Shown piece after piece: positions 33,123 to 41,102 of a stretch of 64,000 nt of DNA. Under the pieces are notes generated by a model. It was not told the origin of the DNA and made no database searches. It saw only the letters and a list, made by a program, of their open reading frames with translations. Made by a program: the position numbers and the translations under genes. How positions within the stretch are numbered: position 1 is the first letter of the stretch; every line of letters starts with the position of its first letter. The stretch covers positions 1 to 64,000 of the forward strand of contig CACZFF010000008.1 of the NCBI GenBank assembly GCA_902780385.1. The letters are read 5' to 3'. The DNA comes from an uncultured Lachnospiraceae bacterium. GTDB taxonomy: Bacteria > Bacillota > Clostridia > Lachnospirales > Lachnospiraceae.

Positions 33123-33404
33123 GGACGATCAGGGCTGCCTGCTGACGGCAGGTCCTGCTTTCCAATCGTTTTTGAGACCGGGTGATTTTATAAAAAATTT
33201 CGCAAAACCGCAGTGTTTTTTATAGAATTGTTCCGATAATAATTATTTTTCCGCAATATTTTCGCAACATATATTGACTATCATTCTTAGTGCAGGCGTA
33301 CCATAACGCTTTAACAATCTGGTAGCTGCGACATTGCCGTTCAGGAGCGTCACGGTATTGTCGAAAAACACTGTCTGGATCGCTCCGGAAAGAGAGGAAA
33401 CAAA

Positions 33405-33830
33405 ATGGCAATGGAAAAAATCGGTGACGGCCTCAAGAAAATCCTTCTTGTCGGCATTGGTGCTGCTGCTACAACAGTGGAAAAATCCTCCCAGATCATT
33501 GATGAACTCGTCAAAAAGGGTGAGATCACGGTCGAGCAGGGCAAAGAACTCAACAAAGAACTTCAGCACAATGTAAAGAAGACCATGGAAGCACGTAAAC
33601 TTGACGCTGAGACCATCGAGGCCAAGCTTGCGAAAATGAGTGCTGATGAGATCGAGCTTCTCAAGAGCAAGATTCGTGAGGCCGAAGAAGCGTTTGCGGA
33701 TGTCACCGGCACTGCGGAGGGCGACGAGGCAGCTGCTGCATCTGCAGAGATGGATGCTATGGACGATGATCTCAAGGCTGAAGGCTATGCGCCCGCCAGT
33801 GAGATCGAAGAGGAGAAGGCAGAGGCATAA
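33405..33830 (+). CDS. phasin-like helical protein upstream of a UbiB kinase
   Basis: 141 residues, nearly all helical. N-terminal KILLVGIGAAATTVEKSSQI forms an amphipathic or membrane-associated helix. It is followed by ELVKKGEITVEQGKELNKEL, typical of PhaF/PhaI-type phasin-family proteins, and an acidic Ala/Glu C-terminal tail. No polyhydroxyalkanoate genes are near, so a granule role is not implied. I recall this small protein often lying beside ABC1/UbiB kinases, as here. GAGAGGAAAC precedes the ATG. The 280 bases upstream (33123-33404) are A/T-rich with weak inverted repeats and no gene. Confidence 0.75.
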   Translation: MAMEKIGDGLKKILLVGIGAAATTVEKSSQIIDELVKKGEITVEQGKELNKELQHNVKKTMEARKLDAETIEAKLAKMSADEIELLKSKIREAEEAFADVTGTAEGDEAAAASAEMDAMDDDLKAEGYAPASEIEEEKAEA

Positions 33831-33904
33831 GAGGCTCATACCTGACAGGATCCCATCAGATATGCGGATCCGGAATCAGAGTATTTTTCAATAATAACAT
33901 GATT

Positions 33905-33924
33905 TGCCCGCTGCGGGCATTTTC
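33905..33924 (+). terminator. small terminator after the phasin-like gene
   Basis: GCCCG-CT-GCGGGC stem followed by ATTTTCC, about 75 bases past the stop. Confidence 0.5.
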
Positions 33925-33933
33925 CTATGTACA

Positions 33934-34210
33934 GAGTGAAAAAAACGCTCGATAGCGTTTTTTCACTCCAGAGCTTTGTGCCGCGAGACGGCCCAAAGCT
34001 CCGCTGTTCCCATCGGAGAAAACGCCTCCGCGTATTTCTCCTCGGGGCCGCTCTTACGAGCGGCATGTCGACAAAGAGTGAAAAAAACGCTCGATAGCGT
34101 TTTTTTCACTCCAGAGCTTTGTGCCGCGGGATGGCCCAAATCTCCGCTGATCCCATCGGAGAAACCCCTTCCGGGCTTTCTCCCCGGGTGCCGCTCTGTC
34201 GGGCGGCATA
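33934..34210 (+). repeat. tandem pair of a 142-base four-hairpin element
   Basis: Two direct copies (33934-34075 and 34076-34210). Each holds four hairpins in order: GTGAAAAAAACGCT / AGCGTTTTTTTCAC; GAGCTTTG / CAAAGCTC; GGAGAAA / TTTCTCC; and GCCGCTC / GAGCGGC or its variant GGGCGGC. Differences between copies tend to keep pairing. A third copy, inverted, is at 42220. The pair fills the space between the phasin-like and UbiB genes, ending 17 bases before the latter's start, so it would be transcribed into the UbiB leader if the genes share a transcript. Confidence 0.85.
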
Positions 34211-34227
34211 TTTGAAAGAGGCAGACT

Positions 34228-35817
34228 ATGGAAGAGAAGGCAAAGATGGACAACCGGTCCAGAACAAAGGAAATCCGGCAAGTCCTTTTCCGCAATCACA
34301 TCACGCGCGGCGTGACACCGGAAAAGCTTCGGATCATTCTGGAAGAACTCGGGCCGACTTACATTAAGATCGGACAGATCATGTCCCTGCATTCGGACAT
34401 TCTCCCGAGGGCATATTGCGACGAACTGGTCAAACTCAATTCAGACGTTGCTCCAATGCCCTTTTCGGAAGTGGAAGAGGTCATCAACCGCTCCTACCGG
34501 GAGGACTGGCATCAGGTCTTTGCGTCCATCGATCCTGAACCGCTGGGGTCGGCTTCCATCGCCCAGGTGCACCGGGCAAGGCTCCTGACGGGTGAAGATG
34601 TCGTCGTCAAGGTGCAGCGCAAAGGCATCTATGATACGATGGCACGTGACATCGGCCTTCTGCACAGGGTTGTCCGCCTGATGCCCTCGGTCGGAGGCAT
34701 CAAGAATGTCGTGGATCTGGGAATGATCCTGGACGAGATGTGGACAGTCGCCCAGGAGGAGATGGATTTTCTCAAGGAAGCTGCCAATATTGAGGAATTT
34801 ACCCGCAACAATTACGGCATCGTCTATGTGCGGGTGCCCCGCCTTTATCGGGAACACACCACCAGCCGTGTGCTGGTCATGGAGTATGTGGGCGGATGTG
34901 CGATCAATGACAGAGAGCACCTTCTGAGCAGAGGCTATGACCTGAATGAAGTTGGACGCAAGTTTGTCAATAACTATATCAAGCAGGTTATGGACGACGG
35001 CTTTTTCCATGCGGACCCGCATCCGGGCAATGTCAAGGTTCACGACGGAAAGATCGTCTGGATCGACATGGGGATGATGGGACGCCTCTCTGCGCGGGAT
35101 AAGGCCCTGATGGAGCGGGCTGTCCGCGCCATTGCCGTCAGTGATATTTCCAGTCTGGAGAGCACGATCCTGGAGCTGTGCGAGACCAAGGGAAAGGTGG
35201 ATGAAGGACGCTTATATCGCGAACTGCGCACACTGATCGAGCGCTACGGCAAGATGTCTCTGGGCAATATTGATATCATAGATTTCTTCATGCAGGTTCT
35301 CGAGATCATGAAGGAGAACGGGCTCAAACTTCCCCATGGCATGACCATGCTTGCCCGCGGGCTCAACCATATGCAGGGCGTCCTGACGGAGATCAGTCCG
35401 GAGATCAATATGGTGGAGATCGCGGCAGCCCGCATACGGGAGAATGCCATTGAACACCTTGACCTCAAAAAAGAGGTGAAACGCGGCGGCAAAAAGCTCT
35501 ATACGGCTGCTTACAAGACGGTGGAGATCCCGCCCCTGCTCAAGAGTGTCCTGGAAGAGTACCTCAAGGGGCAGGCCCAGGTCAACATGAAGCTGGATAC
35601 CACCAGGGAGATGACGGATCTTCTGCGCAGACTGGTCCGCAATATCGTCATGGGCCTCTGGGTCATGGCACTGCTGATCGGCTCCAGTATCATCTGTACG
35701 ACAGATATGCGCCCCAGGCTTCTGGGGATTCCAGCCCTGGGATTCTTCGGTTTCATGATGGCATTCGTGATCTGCCTGTATATCTTCATACGCCACTGGC
35801 TGACACGGAATAAATAG
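34228..35817 (+). CDS. ABC1/UbiB family atypical kinase
   Basis: 529 residues. UbiB landmarks: the KxGQ motif in GPTYIKIGQIMSLHSDILP near residue 42, the Ala-rich loop PLGSASIAQVHRARL near 107, VVVKVQRKG, HADPHPGN near 262 and IDMGMMG near 275. Two hydrophobic helices end the protein (about 470-525), anchoring it in the membrane. The family acts as ATP-using factors in quinone or lipid handling; in anaerobes without ubiquinone the role is unknown. The phasin-like gene upstream may be a partner. The start has AGAGGCAG upstream, just after the tandem hairpin repeats. Confidence 0.9.
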   Translation: MEEKAKMDNRSRTKEIRQVLFRNHITRGVTPEKLRIILEELGPTYIKIGQIMSLHSDILPRAYCDELVKLNSDVAPMPFSEVEEVINRSYREDWHQVFASIDPEPLGSASIAQVHRARLLTGEDVVVKVQRKGIYDTMARDIGLLHRVVRLMPSVGGIKNVVDLGMILDEMWTVAQEEMDFLKEAANIEEFTRNNYGIVYVRVPRLYREHTTSRVLVMEYVGGCAINDREHLLSRGYDLNEVGRKFVNNYIKQVMDDGFFHADPHPGNVKVHDGKIVWIDMGMMGRLSARDKALMERAVRAIAVSDISSLESTILELCETKGKVDEGRLYRELRTLIERYGKMSLGNIDIIDFFMQVLEIMKENGLKLPHGMTMLARGLNHMQGVLTEISPEINMVEIAAARIRENAIEHLDLKKEVKRGGKKLYTAAYKTVEIPPLLKSVLEEYLKGQAQVNMKLDTTREMTDLLRRLVRNIVMGLWVMALLIGSSIICTTDMRPRLLGIPALGFFGFMMAFVICLYIFIRHWLTRNK

Positions 35818-35909
35818 AGCCTGCGCTCCTTGAGCCTGCCTTCGCTGCGGCTGTCACGGAACCTCAGCCGTTTTGTGAAAAGGCCCATGGCGCATCGCTT
35901 TGTGCATAT

Positions 35910-35966
35910 AAAAACACCCTTCGGAAATGAATTCACATGACAGTGATTTTCCAAAGGGTGTTTTTT
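35910..35966. terminator. bidirectional terminator between the UbiB and amidase genes
   Basis: AAAACACCCTT-GGAAA pairs with TTTTCC-AAGGGTGTTTT across a 19-base loop, with A's and T's outside; it suits both convergent genes. Confidence 0.85.
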
Positions 35967-36068
35967 GATTTTCTTAACGGTAACTTTCAACCGGTTTTTC
36001 TGCGGTATTTGCTTAGTGTTTTATTATACGTTTTATTATGTGATCTGTTTTGTTTTATTCTGCGGGTT

Positions 36069-37361
36069 TTATTCCGTCGCACTGCCCGGATCGGTGGAGA
36101 CTCCTGTACCGTTTCCGGAGGAGGTCCCCGCCGGTGTTGCGGCAGCAGGTGCTGCAGGGACTGCGCCGGATTCCTGTCCGTCTGATGCGGACTCATCATT
36201 GGATTCCTGTCCGTCCGATGCGGATCCGTCATCGGTTTCTCCGGAAGCATTGTCGTCGGAAGTGTTGTCATCGGAAACACTGTCACCGGAGGAGCTGTCA
36301 TCGGCAGAACTGTCCCCGGAAGAGCTGTCATCGGCAGAACTGTCCCCGGAAGAGCTGTCAGAGCCTTCCTCCTTTTCTCCCTTCAGGGAAGGGTGCATGG
36401 AAAGCTCTTCTTCGGGCATCTCGGCAAACCATTTGTCCAGGGCATCCGCGATCGCGTTTGCCATCTCCTTTTGATAAGAATCCTGATTCATTCTCAGATC
36501 CTCATCGGGGTTGGTCATATATCCGAGCTCGATCATGGTTGTGGGCATTTCCGCCCAGTTGTTGCCGGTCATGGTATCGGTCTCCCAGACATATTCCCTG
36601 CGGGCACCGGTCTGAGTGCAGTAAGTGTCCAGAAGAATGTCGGAAAGACGGGCAGATGCTTTGTAGAGTTCAGGATGGTAGGGATTATCCTCGGTGATGC
36701 AGATCGTCATCGCTCCCTGGGCTTCGACATCGTCGGAACCGTTGGCATGAATGCGGATGAAGGCGTCTGCATTGTTTTCGTTTGCGACAGCAGCGCGCTG
36801 GGAGCAGCTGATCGGATTGAAGGTATCATGGTGGGTCATCTTGACCTCATATCCGCGCTCCTCAAGTTCAGCGCGTGCCTTCTGGGCCACATTCATAGTC
36901 AGTTCGTATTCGTGCAGACCGCTCGAAGGACCGAAGGTACCTACGGTATCTTCTTCCTTCATTTCGGCGGAGCCGGGGCCGACAGGCTCTGTGAGGCCGG
37001 AGACCTGGGAGGTGTGTCCGGGATCAAGGACAATGACAAGTCCCTTGCCCATGGCAGAGAAGGTTTTTTCCTCTGATTTGTCCGGGGACCAGTCTGGATC
37101 GGCGAACTGGGCGCCTGTGGTCGCAGCGGCAGCGGACTCGGCTGTCACCGCTGTGTCTGCTGCCTGTGCCGCTGTGCCTGCAGTGACCGCTGTCTCTGCC
37201 ATCTCTGCTGTGGAAGCTGCCGCTGCGGCACTGTCACTGCCGGGCTCCTGTGCCGGTGTTGATCCGCATGCGGATAGCAGAAGTCCCGCGCACAGAGATG
37301 CGGTCATGAGTGTGCGGCAGATAATGGGGATTCGTTTACTGAACTTGCTTTTTTCCGTCAT
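36069..37361 (-). CDS. lipoprotein N-acetylmuramoyl-L-alanine amidase (Amidase_3)
   Basis: 430 residues. Signal peptide with lipobox LLSACG (residues 28-33), then a low-complexity Ala/Thr linker to about 95. The zinc amidase domain at 105-320 shows the ligands and catalytic Glu in LDPGHTSQ, LHEYELTMN, FIRIHANG and TMIELGYMTNP. It would cut the amide between muramic acid and the stem peptide outside the membrane. The last 100 residues are Ser/Asp/Gly-rich with an SSGDSSADD repeat encoded by a 30-base DNA repeat near 36290-36360, so its length may vary among strains. GAGGAATA precedes the ATG. Confidence 0.9.
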   Translation of the reverse strand: MTEKSKFSKRIPIICRTLMTASLCAGLLLSACGSTPAQEPGSDSAAAAASTAEMAETAVTAGTAAQAADTAVTAESAAAATTGAQFADPDWSPDKSEEKTFSAMGKGLVIVLDPGHTSQVSGLTEPVGPGSAEMKEEDTVGTFGPSSGLHEYELTMNVAQKARAELEERGYEVKMTHHDTFNPISCSQRAAVANENNADAFIRIHANGSDDVEAQGAMTICITEDNPYHPELYKASARLSDILLDTYCTQTGARREYVWETDTMTGNNWAEMPTTMIELGYMTNPDEDLRMNQDSYQKEMANAIADALDKWFAEMPEEELSMHPSLKGEKEEGSDSSSGDSSADDSSSGDSSADDSSSGDSVSDDNTSDDNASGETDDGSASDGQESNDESASDGQESGAVPAAPAAATPAGTSSGNGTGVSTDPGSATE

Positions 37362-37404
37362 TATTATTCCTCGTTAATGATTCTTGGGGGATAATTGTTT
37401 ACAC

Positions 37405-37429
37405 GTCACACGCTGGCGCGGCGTGTGAC
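37405..37429. other. perfect 9-bp hairpin upstream of the amidase
   Basis: GTCACACGC / GCGTGTGAC around a seven-base loop, with no T-run on either side. It lies between the transglutaminase stop and the amidase start, and may be an operator or RNA element. Confidence 0.4.
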
Positions 37430-37477
37430 TGAAACGATTATTGCTGCTCTGCACCTTTCGGCAGGGTGTACTTATGT

Positions 37478-38977
37478 TTATTCATGTCCTGTCAGCATGT
37501 CCCAGGTATACCAGGTACCTTCCGCATCGGGCGCAAGAGGGGTGACATAGTCCCGGCTGATCTCACTTTCGTCCGCGGTGGAGCGGATGTGAACGGAGGG
37601 CCGAAGAAGGGTAACCCAGCCCTTGTGGCTGACATAGGTGAATTCGTCGCCCGGTGTGAAGGAACGCATTTCCTCTGTTGTCCGGTTGAACATGTAGTGC
37701 CGGATCCTGCTCATATAGTCCTCGTCCGAGAGAGCTTCCAGGAACAGATCATAGCCGTCTTCCGTGGGGGAGAGGAGAAAATCCAGATCGTCCCAGGTCG
37801 CGTCGACTTCGTACCAGTCATCATCCAGCCTGACAAGATTCCAGGCGTGTTTCTCTGTTTCTCCTTCCGAAGCCCCTGCATAGCCCGAGACGACGATGCA
37901 GGTGATGCCGGCCTTCTGCAGAAGATATTCATAGGCAAGTGCATAGCCGTCGCAGAGGGCGCCGCCGGGGTTTCCGGTGCTGTCTTCCACCAGTGCGCCA
38001 TAGGCGGTGTGGGCATAGTCGTACTCACCCGCATCCCGGTTGTACCAGGCACTGTTGATCAGAAGATCGTGGAGCTGCAGGGCGATGCCTGCGTCAGACT
38101 GTGTGAAGTCCACCTGGTCGAGAAGTGAGTCGGCAGCTGCTTCCATGCGGGCTTCTTCCTCCTGGTAAATGGTCGTACCGTCCTCATTGACAGGCTCCTG
38201 GCCGGAGGTGTCTGACAGGGAGAGTATAACTTTGAATTTTCCTCCGAAGGAGGGGAGAAGGTAATACTTGCATTCGTACTGTGCCTTGGACTGGGCGATC
38301 CAGAAAAGCTCCGGATGATCCCGTACCAATGCATTATACGCTCGCGTATAGCTTTCTGCAAATTCATCCGAGGAAGGATTTGTATCCAGAAGACGGGATT
38401 CGGAAGCGGGATCCGCACCGAAGTTCTGAGCCAGACTGAGCATGGCGTCATACAGAAGACGTTCCTCTTTGGAAATTTTCGTATAGTAATAATAGGTGAT
38501 GTCCGGCTGGCGGCTGTTTTCGCCGCTTCCGTCCTGATCTTCCTCAGATTCCCGGATCTGTTCGCTGCTGCCGCTCTCTGCATCTCCGGATTCCGGATCC
38601 GCGGACTCGGCGCTGTCCTCTGCCTGCTGCGAAGAATCCTCGGTTGGTCCGGTCCGGCTTTCATCGGTTTCCTCCAAGGGTGAATCCCCGGAAGGGTCCT
38701 CAGCCTGATCATCAGAAGCTTTTTCTTTATCCGCATCTGATGGCTGGTCCTGGGCCGCGTCTGACGAGGGCTGACTGTCTGCATCTGGATCGGAATCCCC
38801 GGAGTCTTCTCCGAGAAGCTGATCGATGGACTCCGCAAGCTGGAGCGTCCCCTCGCTGATGTATTCCGGTATTTTCAGTGTATACCTGCGTATTATGTGA
38901 AGAAAACTGCCCGGCAATGCCTGTAAGACAAAAAAAAGGCAGAATACTATGATAAACACGCGGATTAGCTTTTTCAA
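37478..38977 (-). CDS. membrane-anchored transglutaminase-like protein
   Basis: 499 residues. An N-terminal signal anchor (IRVFIIVFCLFFVLQALPG) is followed by a 110-residue acidic, disordered linker of Asp, Glu and Ser. The extracytoplasmic C-terminal half has a transglutaminase/protease core with Cys in GALCDGYALAYEYLL, His in EKHAWNLVRL and Asp in YEVDATWDD, the full triad. Such proteins cross-link or cleave surface proteins or peptidoglycan peptides; which one is unknown. The start is TTG at 38977, supported by GGAGGG five bases upstream. It precedes the amidase on the same strand, and together they form a cell-envelope pair. Confidence 0.85.
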   Translation of the reverse strand: MKKLIRVFIIVFCLFFVLQALPGSFLHIIRRYTLKIPEYISEGTLQLAESIDQLLGEDSGDSDPDADSQPSSDAAQDQPSDADKEKASDDQAEDPSGDSPLEETDESRTGPTEDSSQQAEDSAESADPESGDAESGSSEQIRESEEDQDGSGENSRQPDITYYYYTKISKEERLLYDAMLSLAQNFGADPASESRLLDTNPSSDEFAESYTRAYNALVRDHPELFWIAQSKAQYECKYYLLPSFGGKFKVILSLSDTSGQEPVNEDGTTIYQEEEARMEAAADSLLDQVDFTQSDAGIALQLHDLLINSAWYNRDAGEYDYAHTAYGALVEDSTGNPGGALCDGYALAYEYLLQKAGITCIVVSGYAGASEGETEKHAWNLVRLDDDWYEVDATWDDLDFLLSPTEDGYDLFLEALSDEDYMSRIRHYMFNRTTEEMRSFTPGDEFTYVSHKGWVTLLRPSVHIRSTADESEISRDYVTPLAPDAEGTWYTWDMLTGHE

Positions 38978-39248
38978 AAATACCCTCCATGTGGTAAACT
39001 ATAAATTGCGCGTAATTGCTCATGGCAAGAACAATAGTCGATGTACAGACTCGCCTGTAACGAGCAATACGTCTATCTTACACGTCAACGATGTAAATCG
39101 TCAATCGGAGAGCAGGCGATTCTTAAATTCTTCATGATTGGTAAATAATTAAGAAGAATAAGGGGTATAATTCAGATCAGCACGAAGCTGTCCACGATTT
39201 CTGCACGTCGTGAACAGGAAAAGATATACATAGATAAAGGAGCATATA
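38978..39248. promoter_or_regulatory. divergent control region with inverted repeats
   Basis: ATTGCTC / GAGCAAT bracket 39016-39066, and within it GTACAGAC-C-CCTG resembles the end of the MITE-like family. TGTCCACGA and TCGTGAACA (39188-39216, one mismatch) form a candidate operator, and GGTATAATT at 39164 a -10 box for the rightward gene. Confidence 0.4.
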
Positions 39249-40115
39249 ATGACGGATATGATGAAAATGACAGTGACAACTCTTGACCTTCATGCAGGAT
39301 ACGAAATTGTCGGTCCTGTCTGCGGCTCATGCCGTGAACAGTCGGATCCGGATCAGGGCTTTCTGCAGGCGCTCAGGGAAATCCGCAAGAGCGCCGCGCT
39401 TCTGCAGGCAGATGCAGTGATCGGACTTCGGCAGACGGCGGTTCCTATGTCAGATGGAACAGGCCGCTTTCATGTCCAGCTTTACGGGACGGCAGTCCGC
39501 AAAACTGCGCAGGCACAGGCGGAGACAGCAGCAGGTGCTGCATCGATTGCCGGAATTCTGCCCGGAATGGCTGCGGGAGCTGCAGGAATGGTGCAGCCCG
39601 GCCGCCAGGACGGGGATTTCCTGATGGATGGGTCTACTTTGGTCCGTTATATCGGACAGAGCGAATATGTGCGTGTTCCCGACGGTGTCATCAATATCGG
39701 TGCGGAGGCATTCCACAACGCGCGTGTTGTCAGTGTCGAGCTTCCCGACAGTGTGACGGAGATCCGCGAGGGCGCTTTCAGCGGCTGCGAACATCTCGAG
39801 AGGGTCCGCCTCTCCACCCGTCTTCTTGTCATCCGCAAAAATGCCTTCCAGAGCTGCATATCCCTCTCTGATATTGCTCTCCCCGCAAGTCTGCAGGAAA
39901 TCGACAAGGCGGCGTTTTCCGCCTGCCCCGAACTTCCCGCTGTCACGGATTTCCTCCGCCGCAAGGAGGCGGAAGCAAAGGATGCAGAATATCTCCGCAG
40001 CCGCAGGCCTGTCTGGAGAAGACAGGGACGCTGCCAGTACTGCGGCGGCTTTTTCAAAGGCGGCCTCAAGGGGGTCAAGGTCTGCAGTATGTGCGGTATG
40101 GAAAAGGATTATTGA
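39249..40115 (+). CDS. YbjQ-like, BspA-LRR and zinc-ribbon fusion protein
   Basis: 288 residues, no signal peptide. Residues 6-85 resemble the YbjQ/UPF0145 fold (MTVTTLDLHAGYEIVGPVCG, LLQADAVIGLRQTAV, LYGTAVRK). An Ala/Gly linker follows, then four LRR_5/BspA-type repeats (VPDGVINIGAEAFHN, LPDSVTEIREGAFSGC, STRLLVIRKNAFQSC, LPASLQEIDKAAFSAC) at 145-225. The C-terminus is a zinc ribbon, CQYCGG...CSMCG. BspA repeats are usually on secreted proteins, so a cytoplasmic three-part fusion is unusual. AAAGGAG precedes the ATG. Function unknown; protein-protein scaffolding is a guess. Confidence 0.75.
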   Translation: MTDMMKMTVTTLDLHAGYEIVGPVCGSCREQSDPDQGFLQALREIRKSAALLQADAVIGLRQTAVPMSDGTGRFHVQLYGTAVRKTAQAQAETAAGAASIAGILPGMAAGAAGMVQPGRQDGDFLMDGSTLVRYIGQSEYVRVPDGVINIGAEAFHNARVVSVELPDSVTEIREGAFSGCEHLERVRLSTRLLVIRKNAFQSCISLSDIALPASLQEIDKAAFSACPELPAVTDFLRRKEAEAKDAEYLRSRRPVWRRQGRCQYCGGFFKGGLKGVKVCSMCGMEKDY

Positions 40116-40227
40116 TTTCTTCAAATGTCCGCGCATCTGGACATGCGAGCATGTCCATCTGTGCGTCCGCTTGATCGACTTTTATAAAAAAATTATCGTA
40201 TATTCGGTTATATTATCTGACAATTTG

Positions 40228-40236
40228 TGGTATAAT
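40228..40236 (+). promoter_or_regulatory. extended -10 promoter
   Basis: TGGTATAAT (TGn plus TATAAT) about 90 bases upstream of the start at 40325. Confidence 0.5.
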
Positions 40237-40324
40237 ATGAGCAACTGTAGGGTTTTTTAAGCGGCTGTCAGCGGATGCTCTTTCCAGAGGTTACGGAGGG
40301 TGTGGCAGCAGGAAGGGTGAGAGA

Positions 40325-40753
40325 ATGGCAACAAAAGCAGGGACAGAAAAGAAGAAGAAAACATCCACGCAGCGTCAGAAGGAAGAGGAGAAGAGAGAAC
40401 GGATCGAGGCTCTGACTGCTCAGAGGGATTCTCTTCAGAGCAAACTTGCGGCAGTGGAGGCACTGCGGAACGGTTTTGAAATGCCTCAGCTGGAGGGAAG
40501 AGAGGTAGTACACACCCAATATGGTCCCGGAGTGATCGTCCAGCAGAAGGGCGCAGTGATTACGGTGAAGTACGGTGACGAAGAGAAAAAACAGAAACTT
40601 CCTGCTGTTGTCTCAGGGAAATTTATGAGTCTGCAGGACGAAGATCTGGAGATGCAGTTTTTCCATATGGATGAGCTGGATATGCAGAAGGATGCTCTGC
40701 AGAAAAAACTGCAGTATGCAAACAGTCTCCTGAGTGATCTTGAGAAATCGTGA
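40325..40753 (+). CDS. coiled-coil protein with SH3-like turn motif, unknown function
   Basis: 142 residues. A lysine-rich start (KAGTEKKKKTSTQRQKEEEK) leads into a coiled coil to about 50. A small beta module follows (VVHTQYGPGVIVQQKGAVIT, then VKYGDEEKKQKLP), like the GxG-x-V...V-x-F turn of CarD or helicase C-terminal SH3-like folds. A second coiled coil (DELDMQKDALQKKLQYANSL) ends it. Nucleic acid or polymerase binding is conceivable but not shown. GGGTGAGAG precedes the ATG. It is probably transcribed alone from the extended -10 promoter. Confidence 0.7.
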   Translation: MATKAGTEKKKKTSTQRQKEEEKRERIEALTAQRDSLQSKLAAVEALRNGFEMPQLEGREVVHTQYGPGVIVQQKGAVITVKYGDEEKKQKLPAVVSGKFMSLQDEDLEMQFFHMDELDMQKDALQKKLQYANSLLSDLEKS

Positions 40754-40796
40754 GCACTGTACTGTGCCGGATCATATTATTGTATTCAAAAACAGA

Positions 40797-40837
40797 GGCA
40801 GCCGGCGGATTGCGGTCCGTACCGGCTGTCTCTTTGC
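40797..40837 (+). terminator. probable terminator
   Basis: GGCAGCCGG pairs with CCGGCTGTC (one mismatch) and is followed by TCTTTG, 50 bases after the preceding stop. Confidence 0.5.
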
Positions 40838-40867
40838 GTCCCGCCCAGGACCGCAGCAGCCATGCAC

Positions 40868-40926
40868 GTCCAGATCAGACACAGGCGCGTCGGGCCTGCC
40901 CGGAAGCGGCCGGGATCTGATTTGGA
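40868..40926. other. 59-base inverted repeat in the spacer before the YARHG gene
   Basis: GTCCAGATCAGA and TCTGATTTGGAC are inverted with one mismatch, with an inner GC-rich arm. It could be a decayed mobile-element relic or an RNA fold. No gene lies in 40754-41102. Confidence 0.4.
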
Positions 40927-41102
40927 CATATACGGAAGGAATCAGTCTTCGCTTCGTCAATGCCCACGACTTCAGCAGTATAAAAAATCAGAATTAAATC
41001 GATCTTTGATGTAACTTCCTGACAGGTATTTCGTCTTATTATACAGAAGCGTATATCAGATAGAACAGTCTGTGACTGTTGGAAATACAATGGAGGAAAA
41101 TG

